In this document: positions 19,416 to 27,649 of the stretch, piece by piece
Layout of the letters: each line of letters begins with the position of its first letter
Position numbering within the stretch: the first letter of the stretch is position 1
Source of the DNA: Pseudomonadota bacterium
Lineage (GTDB): Bacteria; Pseudomonadota; Alphaproteobacteria; Rs-D84
Reading direction: 5' to 3'
Assembly (NCBI GenBank): GCA_009781955.1
Contig: WQUT01000018.1
Coordinates: 1-29,654 of the forward strand
DNA length: 29,654 nucleotides
Notes under the pieces: generated by a model
Databases searched by the model: none
Told to the model about the DNA's origin: nothing
The model's input: only the letters and a program-made list of their open reading frames with translations
Position numbers and translations under genes: made by a program

Positions 19416-21098
19416 ATGAAAAAAACCGCGAAAAAAAATAAAAATCTTTTACCCAACTGGCGCGCGGCGGCCATCGTTGCCGCCGGCATGTGCGTTATAA
19501 CGGGTGCGACCGCGTATCTGTGGCATGTCGCAAATCGTCCGCCGGAACAGAAAGATTACGTTTACGAGAACACCGGCTATGGCTTGTTTCTGGCGGAACA
19601 GCACGCATTATACATGAATGATTTTGAATCGGCCGCGAAATTTGCCGATCAATTGTCCGACGTTGATATAAACATTGTTAATACGGCGGGCCAGGTGTCC
19701 AGATTTTTGGCCGGGAATCTGGACGATTCCGCGCGTTCGCTGAAAAAGGAAACGCGCGTTCCGCTGCAGCTGATCTATGCGACGCATCTGATCAAGAACG
19801 GCGACTGGGCAGAGGTTTACAGCCGTTTCGCCAATAATAATTCCGGCGTTCTGTCCCCTATCCGAATATGGTCGTCGGTTGCGGTGGGCAAGGACGCGGA
19901 CGCCATAAAATTCGTTGATTCGTTAAAGCACACCAGCGAGTCTTGGCGCAATTTTACCGTCGGCATGATTTACGCCGAAACAGGCCGGAAAATTCAGGCA
20001 AAAGGGCGGTTCGGAAAAGTATCTTTGGACTTTTTGAACCTCAACGATTATGCGTATCTGATGAATTTTTACAAGACCGTGGGTTACGATGATGCGGCGG
20101 GCGAACTGCGCGCTAATTTCACCAGCCGGCCGGCCGGCCTGTATATGCTGAACCAGGACGCGGGCATTGATCCGGCGGCGTATGCGGGGGCGCGGGGGGC
20201 GCTGGCTTTCTCGCTGATCCAGACGGTGGCGCACAGCGCGCCGATGATGCAATCGGATCTGGCCATCATGCTGCTGCGGATGGCCGAATTGGTCCGTCCG
20301 GATGCCGCGGCCGACAATGGCGCGGCGGGCAACGATGACGCGCTGAATTACTATACCGGGATGTATTTTTATGAAAACGATGGAAATTACCGAAAGTATT
20401 TTGACAGAATCGGCAAAAAAAGCCCGTATTACCCGTTCATTTTGTTAAAGAACGCGGACAAGGTCGGCGATTTTGACAGCATGCGGGCAGAGCTTTCGCG
20501 CGCGGTGAAAAAGAATCCGCTGTTTGTGCCGGCGATTATGCGGCTGGTCGGGATAAATGTTCAGCACGGCCGGCAGAATGACGCCCTCGGCGTTTTGGAC
20601 GGGGCATTGGGACAGCCGAACCTCGGCGACATAGGGCGGGCGTTCTTGCTGAAAACCCGCGCGCGGGTCAATCTGGCGTTCGGCGACATAGCGAACGCGC
20701 AAAAGGATGTGGACGCGGCGACGGCGACTTTGCCCGCCGACGCCGGCATTTTATCGGAACAAGTGCGCATTTGGATTGCAGAGAACAAGAATCTGGACGA
20801 AGCTTATGCTTATTCCCTCGCGTTCGTTAAAAAATACCCGTCGGAAATAGAGGCTTGGGATACCCTCGGCCTGGTGGTGTGGAAAAAAGACGGGGCGCGG
20901 GACGCATTGGCTATTTACGAGAAAGTCGGCTGGGTCGCCGAATCGGTTTCGTCTTTGTTTGAACATCTGGGGGATGTTTACGCGGAACTCGGCGACGCGT
21001 CCGGCGCGCGCGACGCGTATTTGCGGGCGCTGAAACTGTCCGACGACGGCCTGACCATAGAATCCGTCCTGAATAAAAAACTAAGGAATTTGAAATGA
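19416..21098 (+). CDS. Membrane-anchored TPR-repeat protein
   Basis: 560 aa. A Lys-rich N-terminus and one transmembrane helix (AAAIVAAGMCVITGATAYLWHV, about residues 18-39) precede a long helical-repeat region. The last third shows clear TPR-like helices: PLFVPAIMRLVGINVQHGRQNDALGVLDGAL, AFLLKTRARVNLAFGDIANAQKDVDAA, and SSLFEHLGDVYAELGDASGARDAYLRALKLS. Probably a scaffold facing the periplasm; partner unknown. It overlaps gpsA by four bases (ATGA), so the two are translationally coupled. No Shine-Dalgarno, but a promoter ends nine bases before the ATG. Confidence 0.85.
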   Translation: MKKTAKKNKNLLPNWRAAAIVAAGMCVITGATAYLWHVANRPPEQKDYVYENTGYGLFLAEQHALYMNDFESAAKFADQLSDVDINIVNTAGQVSRFLAGNLDDSARSLKKETRVPLQLIYATHLIKNGDWAEVYSRFANNNSGVLSPIRIWSSVAVGKDADAIKFVDSLKHTSESWRNFTVGMIYAETGRKIQAKGRFGKVSLDFLNLNDYAYLMNFYKTVGYDDAAGELRANFTSRPAGLYMLNQDAGIDPAAYAGARGALAFSLIQTVAHSAPMMQSDLAIMLLRMAELVRPDAAADNGAAGNDDALNYYTGMYFYENDGNYRKYFDRIGKKSPYYPFILLKNADKVGDFDSMRAELSRAVKKNPLFVPAIMRLVGINVQHGRQNDALGVLDGALGQPNLGDIGRAFLLKTRARVNLAFGDIANAQKDVDAATATLPADAGILSEQVRIWIAENKNLDEAYAYSLAFVKKYPSEIEAWDTLGLVVWKKDGARDALAIYEKVGWVAESVSSLFEHLGDVYAELGDASGARDAYLRALKLSDDGLTIESVLNKKLRNLK

Positions 21099-21976
21099 AG
21101 GTTGCTGTGCTGGGCGCGGGCGCATGGGGAACCGCGCTGGCGATCGTGTCTGCGCGGGGCGGGAACGACGTTGTTATTTGGTCGCATACCGGCGCGGTGG
21201 CGGAATTCCCCGCGGGCGGGGCGGTTTTACCAAACAATATTCTTGTTACGCGCGAAATGTCCGATATTGCGGATGCCGACGCATGGCTGATCGCGACGCC
21301 GTCTGGATTTATACGCGAAACAATACCGAAATTTCAAAACCTGTGGTCGGGGCAAAATGTAATTATCTGCACCAAGGGCATGGAACATGCAAAACATAAA
21401 TTCATGTCTGAAATATTAGATGAATTAATGCCGGATGTTGGCGCGGCCGGAAAATTGGGCGTTTTATCGGGGCCGCAGTATGCGGGCGAGGTTGTGGCGG
21501 GCGAACCGACCGGATCTACTTTGGCGGGACCGGATGCGGTATTCTCGGCAGGCCGGGGGGCGTTGCCCGGATTAATTTTGGAATCAACGCCCGATATTAT
21601 CGGGGCATGCGTTTGCGGCGTTGGCAAGAATGCGGTGGCAATAACGATGGGCTATTTAACAGGCAAGGGCGCCGGTGAAAATGAACGGGCATTAAAACTG
21701 ACGATGGGTTGGCAAGAAATTATAGAATTCGGGTTGGCATTGGGGGCGCATGAACGCACGTTTTCAATGCTCTGCGGCCTGGGCGACCTGTATCTGACGG
21801 CGACCAGCAAAACCAGCCGGAATTTTTCGGCCGGATTAAAACTGGCGCGGGGCGAATCATTGGGCGATGCAACGGTGGAAGGCATCGCCGCGATTCGCGG
21901 GTTGTCCGTCCGCGCCCGCGAATTGGGAATTGATTTGCCGATACTCGGTGCGATGGTCGCCCGGCTGGATGCATGA
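21095..21976 (+). CDS. gpsA: NAD(P)-dependent glycerol-3-phosphate dehydrogenase
   Basis: Reduces dihydroxyacetone phosphate to sn-glycerol-3-phosphate, the backbone for phospholipids. 293 aa, slightly shorter than the usual about 330. Visible: Rossmann motif VLGAGAWGTALA (residues 5-16), ATPSGFIRETI, CTKGMEH, LSGPQYAGEVVAGEPTGST, the catalytic-lysine region GVGKNAVAITMGYLTGKG, and GLGDLYLTATSKTSRNFSAG. The region after the cofactor motif is compact (AEFPAGGAVLPNNILVT), which accounts for part of the shorter length. Translationally coupled to the TPR gene. Confidence 0.94.
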   Translation: MKVAVLGAGAWGTALAIVSARGGNDVVIWSHTGAVAEFPAGGAVLPNNILVTREMSDIADADAWLIATPSGFIRETIPKFQNLWSGQNVIICTKGMEHAKHKFMSEILDELMPDVGAAGKLGVLSGPQYAGEVVAGEPTGSTLAGPDAVFSAGRGALPGLILESTPDIIGACVCGVGKNAVAITMGYLTGKGAGENERALKLTMGWQEIIEFGLALGAHERTFSMLCGLGDLYLTATSKTSRNFSAGLKLARGESLGDATVEGIAAIRGLSVRARELGIDLPILGAMVARLDA

Positions 21977-21999
21977 TTTTGCGCGACGCTGATTTTTTC

Positions 22000-22027
22000 T
22001 TGAAATTCCGGCCGCGCATGATACAAT
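22000..22027 (+). promoter_or_regulatory. Candidate promoter upstream of metG
   Basis: TTGAAA (22000-22005), 16-base spacer, TACAAT (22022-22027) with an extended TG. It lies about 170 bases before metG and ten bases before a short ORF, so the metG mRNA would have a long leader. Confidence 0.55.
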
Positions 22028-22037
22028 CGGATACGAA

Positions 22038-22094
22038 ATGCAAAATATTTACGCGATTTTTTCCAAAATGATCATGCGCCGCGCGCGCAATTAA
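22038..22094 (+). CDS. Possible leader peptide upstream of metG
   Basis: MQNIYAIFSKMIMRRARN then TAA, 18 codons with internal Met codons in the pattern M-I-M followed by an Arg run. It starts right after a plausible promoter, like the ileS leader peptide. Unlike that case I find no convincing terminator/antiterminator pair between 22095 and 22197. It could be a sensor of charged tRNA-Met or simply a chance ORF. Confidence 0.3.
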   Translation: MQNIYAIFSKMIMRRARN

Positions 22095-22197
22095 TTTCCA
22101 CGCTAAATTTATACCAGCCTATTTTTCAAATAATAATTGTAACAGCCGATTTTGTCTTGTATCATTACGGGCAAAGTCATAATTACGGACGCAAAAC

Positions 22198-23973
22198 ATG
22201 AATAAAAATACGAACAAAAAATATCTTATAACCGCCGCGTTGCCTTATGTTAATAATATCCATCATATCGGGCATATGGTTGGCAGTTATCTGCGCGCCG
22301 ATGTGTATGCGCGTTTTTGTCGCGCACTTGGTCGCGATGTATTATTTGTATGTGGCGCAGACGAACACGGGACGGCGTCGGAGATTGGCGCATTAAAGGC
22401 AGGCCTGCCGGTTGAAGAGTATGTGGATAAGTATCGCGTCTTGCAAGAAAACGCTATTTTATCATATAACTTCTCATTTGACTTATACGGTCGCACCCAT
22501 ACGGAATTGCACAAAAAATTGGTTCAATCATTATTCACGCGTCTGGACGCAGAGGGATTGATAGAAGAACGCATATCACGTCAGTTATATTCCATAGATG
22601 ATGGGATTTTCTTGGCCGATAGATTTGTAGAAGGCACATGTCCGAAATGCGGAAATACGCGTGCGCGTGGCGATCAATGCGATTCTGGTTGCGGCGTATT
22701 GCTGGACGCACTTGAATTAATCAATCCGCGGTCTGCTGTTTCCGGATCTACTAATATTGAAACCCGCGAAACTAAACATTTATATTTTCGTGCCAGCGCA
22801 ATGGCAGACAAATTGCGCGAATGGATTGATTCGCGTGTCGGCTGGCCGAAAATTGCATTGTCAATCGCAAACAAATGGTTGGACGAAGGGCTGCGCGACA
22901 CCCCTATAACCCGCGATATTAAATGGGGAATACCGGTAAATAAGCCTGGATACGAAGACAAAGTATTTTATGTCTGGTTTGACGCGCCGTGGGGGTATGT
23001 GTCCATCTCGCAGGCTGCACGCCCCGACGCCTGGGAAACATGGTGGAAAAATGACAATTGTCATTACACGCAGTTTATGGGGAAAGATAATGTTGCCTTT
23101 CATGCGGTATTTTTCCCGGAACAGCAACTGGCAATGAATGATAATTGGAAAACAGTTGATTCGTTGAGCGCCGTTAATTTTTTGAACTTTGAAGGCGCAA
23201 AGATGTCAAAATCCACCGGAAATGGAATATTTCTGGACGAAGCCATAAAAGATGCGCCGGCGGACGCTTGGCGGTATGCGCTGATGGCAAGCGCGCCGGA
23301 GACGGACGATACGGATTTCACCATCCAGCGGTTTGCGGACATCGTCAACAAAGACCTGAACGGCATGTTGGGCAACTTTGTGTCGCGCGTGTGCAAACTG
23401 ACCGAGAAAAATTTCGGGAATAAAGTTCCAAACGGAAAACAATTTCGTATTGAAATGCAAGAAAGAGCAAAAATTAAACAAACAGGATTACCATTCTCTG
23501 ATAGCGAGAAACATGACAATTACAGCATAACAATAGAAAAAGACGGGGTCTTTACGGCACTAGATATTTCTACATCATTAAAAGTTTTAACCGATGCGTT
23601 GGAGAAATGCGAATTCAGAAAAGCGGTCGCCGCATTGCGCGAAATGTGGGCCGCCGGTAATGAATTTATGACGCAAACTGAACCATGGACGTTGGTTAAA
23701 AACGGCGATTTAGACAGGGCAGGGGCGGTTCTGAACGAATGCTTTCAGCTGATAGATTTTTATGCGCGCGTCTCCGCGCCGTTTATCCCGGATGCGGCCG
23801 AAAAAATGCAGGCGATTTTTCAATCGCGCCGTAGCGACAGCGAAGGCGGATGGCCGGAAAAGTATGAACGCCGTATTGCGGACGGCGAATCGTTTATCGT
23901 GCCGGAGAATCTGTTTACGCGCCTGGACGACGACAAAATCGCGGAAATGGTTGCAAAGTATGTAAAGAAATGA
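22198..23973 (+). CDS. metG: Methionyl-tRNA synthetase
   Basis: Charges elongator and initiator tRNA-Met. 591 aa, class I: ITAALPYVNNIHHIGHMVGSYLRADVYARF carries the HIGH motif at about residues 23-26. The zinc knuckle is CPKCGNTRARGDQC with CDSGCG, and KMSKS occurs in FEGAKMSKSTGNGIFLDEA. The substrate pocket shows YVWFDAPWGYVS. There is no C-terminal tRNA-binding (EMAP-like) domain. The first half uses more AT-rich codons than the neighbouring genes, which may reflect transfer. It overlaps queH by four bases. Confidence 0.96.
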   Translation: MNKNTNKKYLITAALPYVNNIHHIGHMVGSYLRADVYARFCRALGRDVLFVCGADEHGTASEIGALKAGLPVEEYVDKYRVLQENAILSYNFSFDLYGRTHTELHKKLVQSLFTRLDAEGLIEERISRQLYSIDDGIFLADRFVEGTCPKCGNTRARGDQCDSGCGVLLDALELINPRSAVSGSTNIETRETKHLYFRASAMADKLREWIDSRVGWPKIALSIANKWLDEGLRDTPITRDIKWGIPVNKPGYEDKVFYVWFDAPWGYVSISQAARPDAWETWWKNDNCHYTQFMGKDNVAFHAVFFPEQQLAMNDNWKTVDSLSAVNFLNFEGAKMSKSTGNGIFLDEAIKDAPADAWRYALMASAPETDDTDFTIQRFADIVNKDLNGMLGNFVSRVCKLTEKNFGNKVPNGKQFRIEMQERAKIKQTGLPFSDSEKHDNYSITIEKDGVFTALDISTSLKVLTDALEKCEFRKAVAALREMWAAGNEFMTQTEPWTLVKNGDLDRAGAVLNECFQLIDFYARVSAPFIPDAAEKMQAIFQSRRSDSEGGWPEKYERRIADGESFIVPENLFTRLDDDKIAEMVAKYVKK

Positions 23974-24680
23974 CCCAATCAAATCCTAAATCTGAAATCA
24001 TAAATCTTAAATTAGTGCTGATGTCCTGTTGCGCGCCGTGTTCGGCGGGTGCGATTGTGCAATTGCGCGCCATCGTAGGGGCAAAGAACCACCCACCAAA
24101 ATCTACGATTTTGTCGGGGCCCGGTAATTATTTGCCCCTACAAGACGGTGATTTGGTAAAAATTTCCGATTTCGTGGTGTTGTTCTATAACCCCAATATT
24201 TTTCCAGAATTAGAGTATCAAAAACGGCTGGCGGAACAGATCAGGTATTGCGACCAGCTGGGCGTGAAATATGTCGTCGGCGTTCCCGCCTGCGCGGGAA
24301 TGACAAATTATGATGCTGCGCATCAAGAATGGCGCAACTGTGTCCGCGGGTTGGAGGATGAGCCAGAGCAGGGCGCGCGCTGTGCCGCATGTTTCCGCCA
24401 CCGATTCGCGTATGGCGCGGAATGGGCGCGGAGGCATGGGTATAACGCGATCGCGTCCGTATTCGGCGTATCGCGCTGGAAAAATCAGTCCCAGGTTGAC
24501 GCGGCGGCGGAATCGGTTGTAGGGGCGGGGTCCGCCCGCCCCATATCGGGCGCGATTCCTGCGCCCCTACGATACATCCCAATCGCCTGGGACGAATCGG
24601 CGCGCGTGGCGAAAAACAAAAAAGCCTGTTTTTATAGGCAAAAATATTGCGGGTGCGAGTTTTCAATACGTGAAACGTGA
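23970..24680 (+). CDS. queH: Epoxyqueuosine reductase QueH, with several repeat inserts
   Basis: Last step of queuosine synthesis in tRNA. QueH is the non-QueG type with a [4Fe-4S] cluster and adjacent metal site. Key motifs are present: SCCAPC (residues 19-24), FYNPNIFPELEYQKRL, the DEPEQGARCAACF region, ASVFGVSRWKNQSQ and the C-terminal FYRQKYCGCEFS. At 236 aa it is longer than typical. The extra sequence is repeat-coded: heptamers in the N-terminus before LVLMSCC, a 67-bp element (residues about 36-58), a small hairpin giving PACAGMT (about 105-112), and a 52-bp element (about 184-200). Even the stop lies in a heptamer array. All cysteine motifs survive, so function is plausible. Confidence 0.9.
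   Translation: MTQSNPKSEIINLKLVLMSCCAPCSAGAIVQLRAIVGAKNHPPKSTILSGPGNYLPLQDGDLVKISDFVVLFYNPNIFPELEYQKRLAEQIRYCDQLGVKYVVGVPACAGMTNYDAAHQEWRNCVRGLEDEPEQGARCAACFRHRFAYGAEWARRHGYNAIASVFGVSRWKNQSQVDAAAESVVGAGSARPISGAIPAPLRYIPIAWDESARVAKNKKACFYRQKYCGCEFSIRET
23981..24012. repeat. Heptamers AAATCNT at the queH N-terminus
   Basis: AAATCCT, AAATCTG, AAATCAT, AAATCTT, AAAT in tandem. The array aligns well with the right arm of the four-helix-bundle insertion at 13881-13913. It encodes NPKSEIINLK before the conserved QueH start. Confidence 0.85.
24075..24141. repeat. 67-bp GTAGGGGC element in queH
   Basis: Same length and ends as the ileS copy at 1717-1783, and a very similar interior. Encodes VGAKNHP...GPGNYLPLQ in the same phase. 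Confidence 0.95.
24283..24300. repeat. Small GC hairpin TTCCCGC/GCGGGAA in queH
   Basis: A 7-bp stem with a four-base loop, flanked by GACA on the right. It resembles the widespread intergenic hairpin type GTCATTCCCGC...GCGGGAA. In frame it adds PACAGMT before YDAAHQEW, where QueH normally has a short turn. Confidence 0.65.
24519..24570. repeat. 52-bp GTAGGGGC element in queH
   Basis: Ends GTAGGGGC and GCCCCTAC around GGGGTCCGCCCGCCCC, the same core as the mnmG/sspB element. Read as VGAGSARPISGAIPAPL. Confidence 0.92.
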
Positions 24681-24750
24681 TATGTGAAATGCGATACTAT
24701 ATTCGTTTCTATGAGTGCGCCGGCATCACTTGTCACGTTTCGCTTGTCAC
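24669..24750. repeat. Heptamer element between queH and fabD
   Basis: CGTGAAA, CGTGATA, TGTGAAA, TGCGATA (24669-24696) contains the queH stop TGA. The units TTGTCAC, GTTTCGC, TTGTCAC (24730-24750) form the opposite arm and carry the fabD -35 box. Confidence 0.75.
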
Positions 24751-24772
24751 CTGTAATTTTCTGGTCTATAAT
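24744..24772 (+). promoter_or_regulatory. Promoter of fabD, -35 box inside a heptamer repeat
   Basis: TTGTCA (24744-24749), 17-base spacer, TATAAT (24767-24772). The -35 is the last heptamer unit of the upstream element. A strong AAAGGAG ribosome-binding site follows before the fabD ATG. Confidence 0.8.
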
Positions 24773-24789
24773 TCGGCAAAGGAGTTTTT

Positions 24790-25752
24790 ATGTCCAGCAT
24801 ATTGGTTTTCCCGGGCCAGGGTTCGCAATCGGTCGGCATGGGGCGCGAGCTTTACGACAATTCATCCGCCGCGCGCAAGGTTTTTGACGAGGTTGACGCG
24901 GCCCTGACCGGTCCACACGATTACGCGCTGAACGAGGGGCGCAAGCTGTCTGATATTATCTTTAACGGAACGATGGACGATCTGACGCTGACCGCCAATG
25001 TCCAGCCGGCGATATTCGCGGTAAGCATGGCGATGCTGTTTGCGAAAATTGAACGCGACGGCCCGATCGCATTCGGGTATGTCGCGGGACATTCCCTGGG
25101 CGAATATACCGCGCTCTGCGCCGCGGGCGCGATGTCGGTTGCCGATACCGCGCGCCTTTTGCGGCTGCGCGGCGACGCGATGCAGGCGGCGGTGCCGGTG
25201 GGTTTGGGGATGGTGTCCGTAATTTTGGGGCTTGATATTGATAAAGTAAAAGAAATTTGCGCCGCGGCGGAATCGGAAACAAATTCGCGTCACGCGTCAC
25301 GCGTCACGCGTCACGTTGTAGAGGTTGCGAACGACAACGCGCCGGGCCAGGTCGTGATTTCTGGAAACAAAGAAGCCGTTGAGATCGCGATGGAGCTGGC
25401 AAAGGCGGCGGGCGCAAAGCGCGCGATGCAATTGCCGCTGTCCGCGCCGGTGCACTGCTCGTTGCAGGCGAAAACCGCGGATGTCATGCGGGCGGCGTTG
25501 GCTGAAATTGATATGAAAGCACCGCATGTGCCATTTATTTCCAATAAAACCGCGGCGACTATCACGGATGTGAATGAAATCAAGGACGCGCTGGCCTTTC
25601 AAATTACCCACGGCGTGCGCTGGCGCGAGACTATACTTGGCCTGCCCGCATTGGGAATAACTGAAACGGTAGAGGTCGGACCGGGGAATGTCTTGACGGG
25701 CCTGACGCCCCGCATAGCGTCCGAATTAGCCGCAAGAAAATTAGAGGTTTGA
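24790..25752 (+). CDS. fabD: Malonyl-CoA:ACP transacylase
   Basis: Moves malonyl from CoA to acyl carrier protein at the start of fatty-acid elongation. 320 aa. Visible: FPGQGSQSVGMGREL, the nucleophile serine in GHSLGEYTALCAAG, the conserved Arg in RLLRLRGDAMQ, the catalytic-His region LPLSAPVHCSLQ, and the C-terminal VEVGPGNVLTGL. Residues about 166-176 (SRHASRVTRH) are encoded by four CGCGTCA heptamers, in a loop between the ferredoxin-like subdomain strands. Strong promoter and ribosome-binding site. First gene of a fabD-(unknown)-(unknown)-fabG-GNAT cluster. Confidence 0.96.
   Translation: MSSILVFPGQGSQSVGMGRELYDNSSAARKVFDEVDAALTGPHDYALNEGRKLSDIIFNGTMDDLTLTANVQPAIFAVSMAMLFAKIERDGPIAFGYVAGHSLGEYTALCAAGAMSVADTARLLRLRGDAMQAAVPVGLGMVSVILGLDIDKVKEICAAAESETNSRHASRVTRHVVEVANDNAPGQVVISGNKEAVEIAMELAKAAGAKRAMQLPLSAPVHCSLQAKTADVMRAALAEIDMKAPHVPFISNKTAATITDVNEIKDALAFQITHGVRWRETILGLPALGITETVEVGPGNVLTGLTPRIASELAARKLEV
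25286..25316. repeat. CGCGTCA heptamers inside fabD
   Basis: Four perfect 7-bp units CGCGTCA plus CGT, read in frame as SRHASRVTRHV. Confidence 0.92.
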
Positions 25753-25753
25753 T

Positions 25754-26020
25754 ATGCAGACAAAGGATCATAAAGATAATTATCAAAATAGAAAAGCGCA
25801 ACGTAAGATTACGCGCAATGTTGAAAAGGCAAGGCAGTTTGAGGAAGGGAAAAAAGTGGTGGGCGGGCTGCTTACCAGTCAACAGATGGGAAAGATAGGC
25901 GGCTCAAAGATAAAAAAAGGTTTTAAGCACAAGGGCGGTTCGGGGCCTGCGCATAAAAAGCGCACAGAATTTAAAAGAAACACTGATCCCAGCAAGTTCA
26001 GAAGTAACGAAAACGAATAA
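25754..26020 (+). CDS. Small basic protein, unknown
   Basis: 88 aa, rich in Lys, Gly and Gln (KIGGSKIKKGFKHKGGSG, PAHKKRTEFKRN). No transmembrane segment or known domain recognised. A GAGG motif lies six bases before the ATG, and it starts one base after fabD, so it is probably co-translated. The highly basic sequence might bind nucleic acid; this is a guess. Confidence 0.55.
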   Translation: MQTKDHKDNYQNRKAQRKITRNVEKARQFEEGKKVVGGLLTSQQMGKIGGSKIKKGFKHKGGSGPAHKKRTEFKRNTDPSKFRSNENE

Positions 26021-26029
26021 AGGGCAAAA

Positions 26030-26299
26030 ATGCCGGACTGGCTGTATATCTTGACCGAAATAATGATGTTTATCGGCAGCGCGGGCTCTATCGTGCTGTT
26101 GAATATGAATAATCGGTTTTCAAAATATGGCGTGTTTTTGGGTTTAATCGGGCAGCCGTTCTGGTTTATACACTCTTATTACAGCGGATCCGTTTCTGTT
26201 TTTGCGACGACAATTGTGTTTACAATATCATACGCGGCGGGCGTTTACAATTTCTGGGTGCGCACGAAACGCGCAAGAAATATAAGAAGAACAAGGTGA
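26030..26299 (+). CDS. Small membrane protein, unknown
   Basis: 89 aa with about three hydrophobic segments: LYILTEIMMFIGSAGSIVLL, YGVFLGLIGQPFWFIHSYY and VFATTIVFTISYAAGVYNFW. The GLIGQPFWF and YNFW pattern resembles short phage- and chromosome-encoded membrane proteins of unknown role. AAAGGG precedes the ATG. It overlaps the fabG ribosome-binding region. Confidence 0.7.
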   Translation: MPDWLYILTEIMMFIGSAGSIVLLNMNNRFSKYGVFLGLIGQPFWFIHSYYSGSVSVFATTIVFTISYAAGVYNFWVRTKRARNIRRTR

Positions 26300-26304
26300 A
26301 AACA

Positions 26305-27087
26305 ATGTTGTTACTAAAAGACAAAGTTGCATTAATTACCGGCGCGACCGGCGGAATAGGCGAGGCGATTGCGAAAACATTCCGCGATGTTGGCGCGACG
26401 GTCGTTATCACGGGCCGGAACCAACAAAAATTAGACGAATTTGTAGGGGCGAATGTTAATTCGCCCAATGATGCGGCCGATAGCAGGGCGAATTTACATT
26501 CGCCCCTACACGCCATCCAGGCAGATCTGTCGCAACCGGGCGAGGCAGACCGCTTGGTCAAAGAAACCATAGAAAAGGTCGGCAAGATTGACATTCTGGT
26601 GAATAATGCCGGGATTACCAAAGATACCCTGTTGATGCGCATGACGGACGAGCAGTTTGACGATGTGATGAACACCAACCTGCGCGCCGCGTTCCAATTA
26701 TGCCGCGCGGTTATCGCGCCCATGACCAAGAACCGGTTCGGACGGATTATCAATATATCGTCCATCGTGGGTTATATCGGCGGCCCGGGCCAGGCGAATT
26801 ATGCGGCAAGCAAGGGCGCGCTGGTCGCCATGACCAAATCCATCGCGGCCGAACCGACGGCCAGCCGCGGCATCACCGCGAACTGCGTCGCGCCGGGATT
26901 TATCAAAACGCCCATGACGGACGTCTTGTCCGAAGATTTGAAAAAGGCGTATATGGCGCAAATTCCCGCGGGCCGATTCGGGGAACCGTCGGACGTTGCG
27001 AATGCGGTGCTGTTCCTCGCGACCGACATGGCGTCATACATCAACGGCCAGACCATCCATGTCAACGGCGGATTGGGACGATTTTGA
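26305..27087 (+). CDS. fabG: 3-oxoacyl-ACP reductase
   Basis: NADPH-dependent reduction of 3-ketoacyl-ACP in fatty-acid synthesis. The start at ATG 26305 (MLLLKDKVALITG) follows AAGGTGA; an in-frame GTG at 26296 is less likely. Visible: cofactor motif TGATGGIGEAIA, NNAG, the catalytic Ser in INISSIVGYIG, YAASK with the catalytic Tyr and Lys, NCVAPGFIKTPMTD, and the C-terminal GQTIHVNGGLGRF. Residues about 47-69 (starting VGANVNSP, ending LHSPL) are a palindromic element inserted after RNQQKLDEF, where other FabG proteins go straight to the next strand. Confidence 0.96.
   Translation: MLLLKDKVALITGATGGIGEAIAKTFRDVGATVVITGRNQQKLDEFVGANVNSPNDAADSRANLHSPLHAIQADLSQPGEADRLVKETIEKVGKIDILVNNAGITKDTLLMRMTDEQFDDVMNTNLRAAFQLCRAVIAPMTKNRFGRIINISSIVGYIGGPGQANYAASKGALVAMTKSIAAEPTASRGITANCVAPGFIKTPMTDVLSEDLKKAYMAQIPAGRFGEPSDVANAVLFLATDMASYINGQTIHVNGGLGRF
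26443..26509. repeat. 67-bp GTAGGGGC element in fabG
   Basis: Arms of 24 bp match at 23 positions: GTAGGGGCGAATGT then TAATTCGCCC on the left and the inverse on the right, around a 19-base loop. Same length and reading phase (V-G-A) as the ileS and queH copies, but a different interior. Confidence 0.95.
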
Positions 27088-27649
27088 TAAATTGAAAGAT
27101 TTTCCGAAAATCATTAAAACCGAACGTCTTGTTCTGCGGGCATTGCATCCGGACGATGCGGTCGCGTTGTTTAATTTGGTAAACGCGCAGCGCGGACACA
27201 TTGGCAAATATCTGGACTGGCCCGAGCGCGTAAAAACTTTGGAAGACGAAGAAAAATATGTCGCCGCCCGGATGGCGGCGGCGGCAGGAAAAACGGGCTT
27301 TGATTGGGTCATAGAAACGCCCGCCGGGAAAATGATTGGTTATATTGGAACCGATCCGGTCTCAAAGTCATTGTGGATGCGTGAAAAATCTGACATAGAT
27401 TGGGAAAACAAAACGGTTTCGTTTGCATTTTTTATGGACGAGGCGCAAACCGGCAAAGGATATATGACCGAGGCTTTGCAGGCGTTAATTTCCGTTGCCG
27501 CCGCGTTGGGCTTTGCGCGGGCAGAAATTCATACGGACCCAGAAAATGCGGCGGCAGTCGCGGTTGCGCGCAAATGCGGAATGCGCGCGGGCAAGCCAGC
27601 GGGGGTATTTGTGGTGGATTTGGAAAAACAAGCGGGCGTTTTTAGATGA
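27059..27649 (+). CDS. GNAT-family acetyltransferase (RimJ/RimL-like)
   Basis: About 196 aa. Visible: IIKTERLVLRALHPDDAVALFNLVNAQR, typical of the RimJ/RimL group, the WVIETPAGKMIGYIG strand, the acetyl-CoA loop region EAQTGKGYMTEALQALISVA, and AEIHTDPENAAAVAVARKCGM. The motif A loop is Q-T-G-K-G-Y where Q/R-x-x-G-x-G/A is usual, so it is intact. Likely acetylates a protein N-terminus or a small amine; substrate unknown. The start is uncertain: ATG 27059 overlaps fabG by 29 bases, and TTG 27092 lies just after it. Confidence 0.85.
   Translation: MSTADWDDFDKLKDFPKIIKTERLVLRALHPDDAVALFNLVNAQRGHIGKYLDWPERVKTLEDEEKYVAARMAAAAGKTGFDWVIETPAGKMIGYIGTDPVSKSLWMREKSDIDWENKTVSFAFFMDEAQTGKGYMTEALQALISVAAALGFARAEIHTDPENAAAVAVARKCGMRAGKPAGVFVVDLEKQAGVFR

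Noticed and set aside
24660..24740. parS-like half-sites (ACGTGAAAC, CACGTTTC) near queH-fabD
   Set aside because: They are parts of a heptamer array and do not form the 16-bp parS palindrome.
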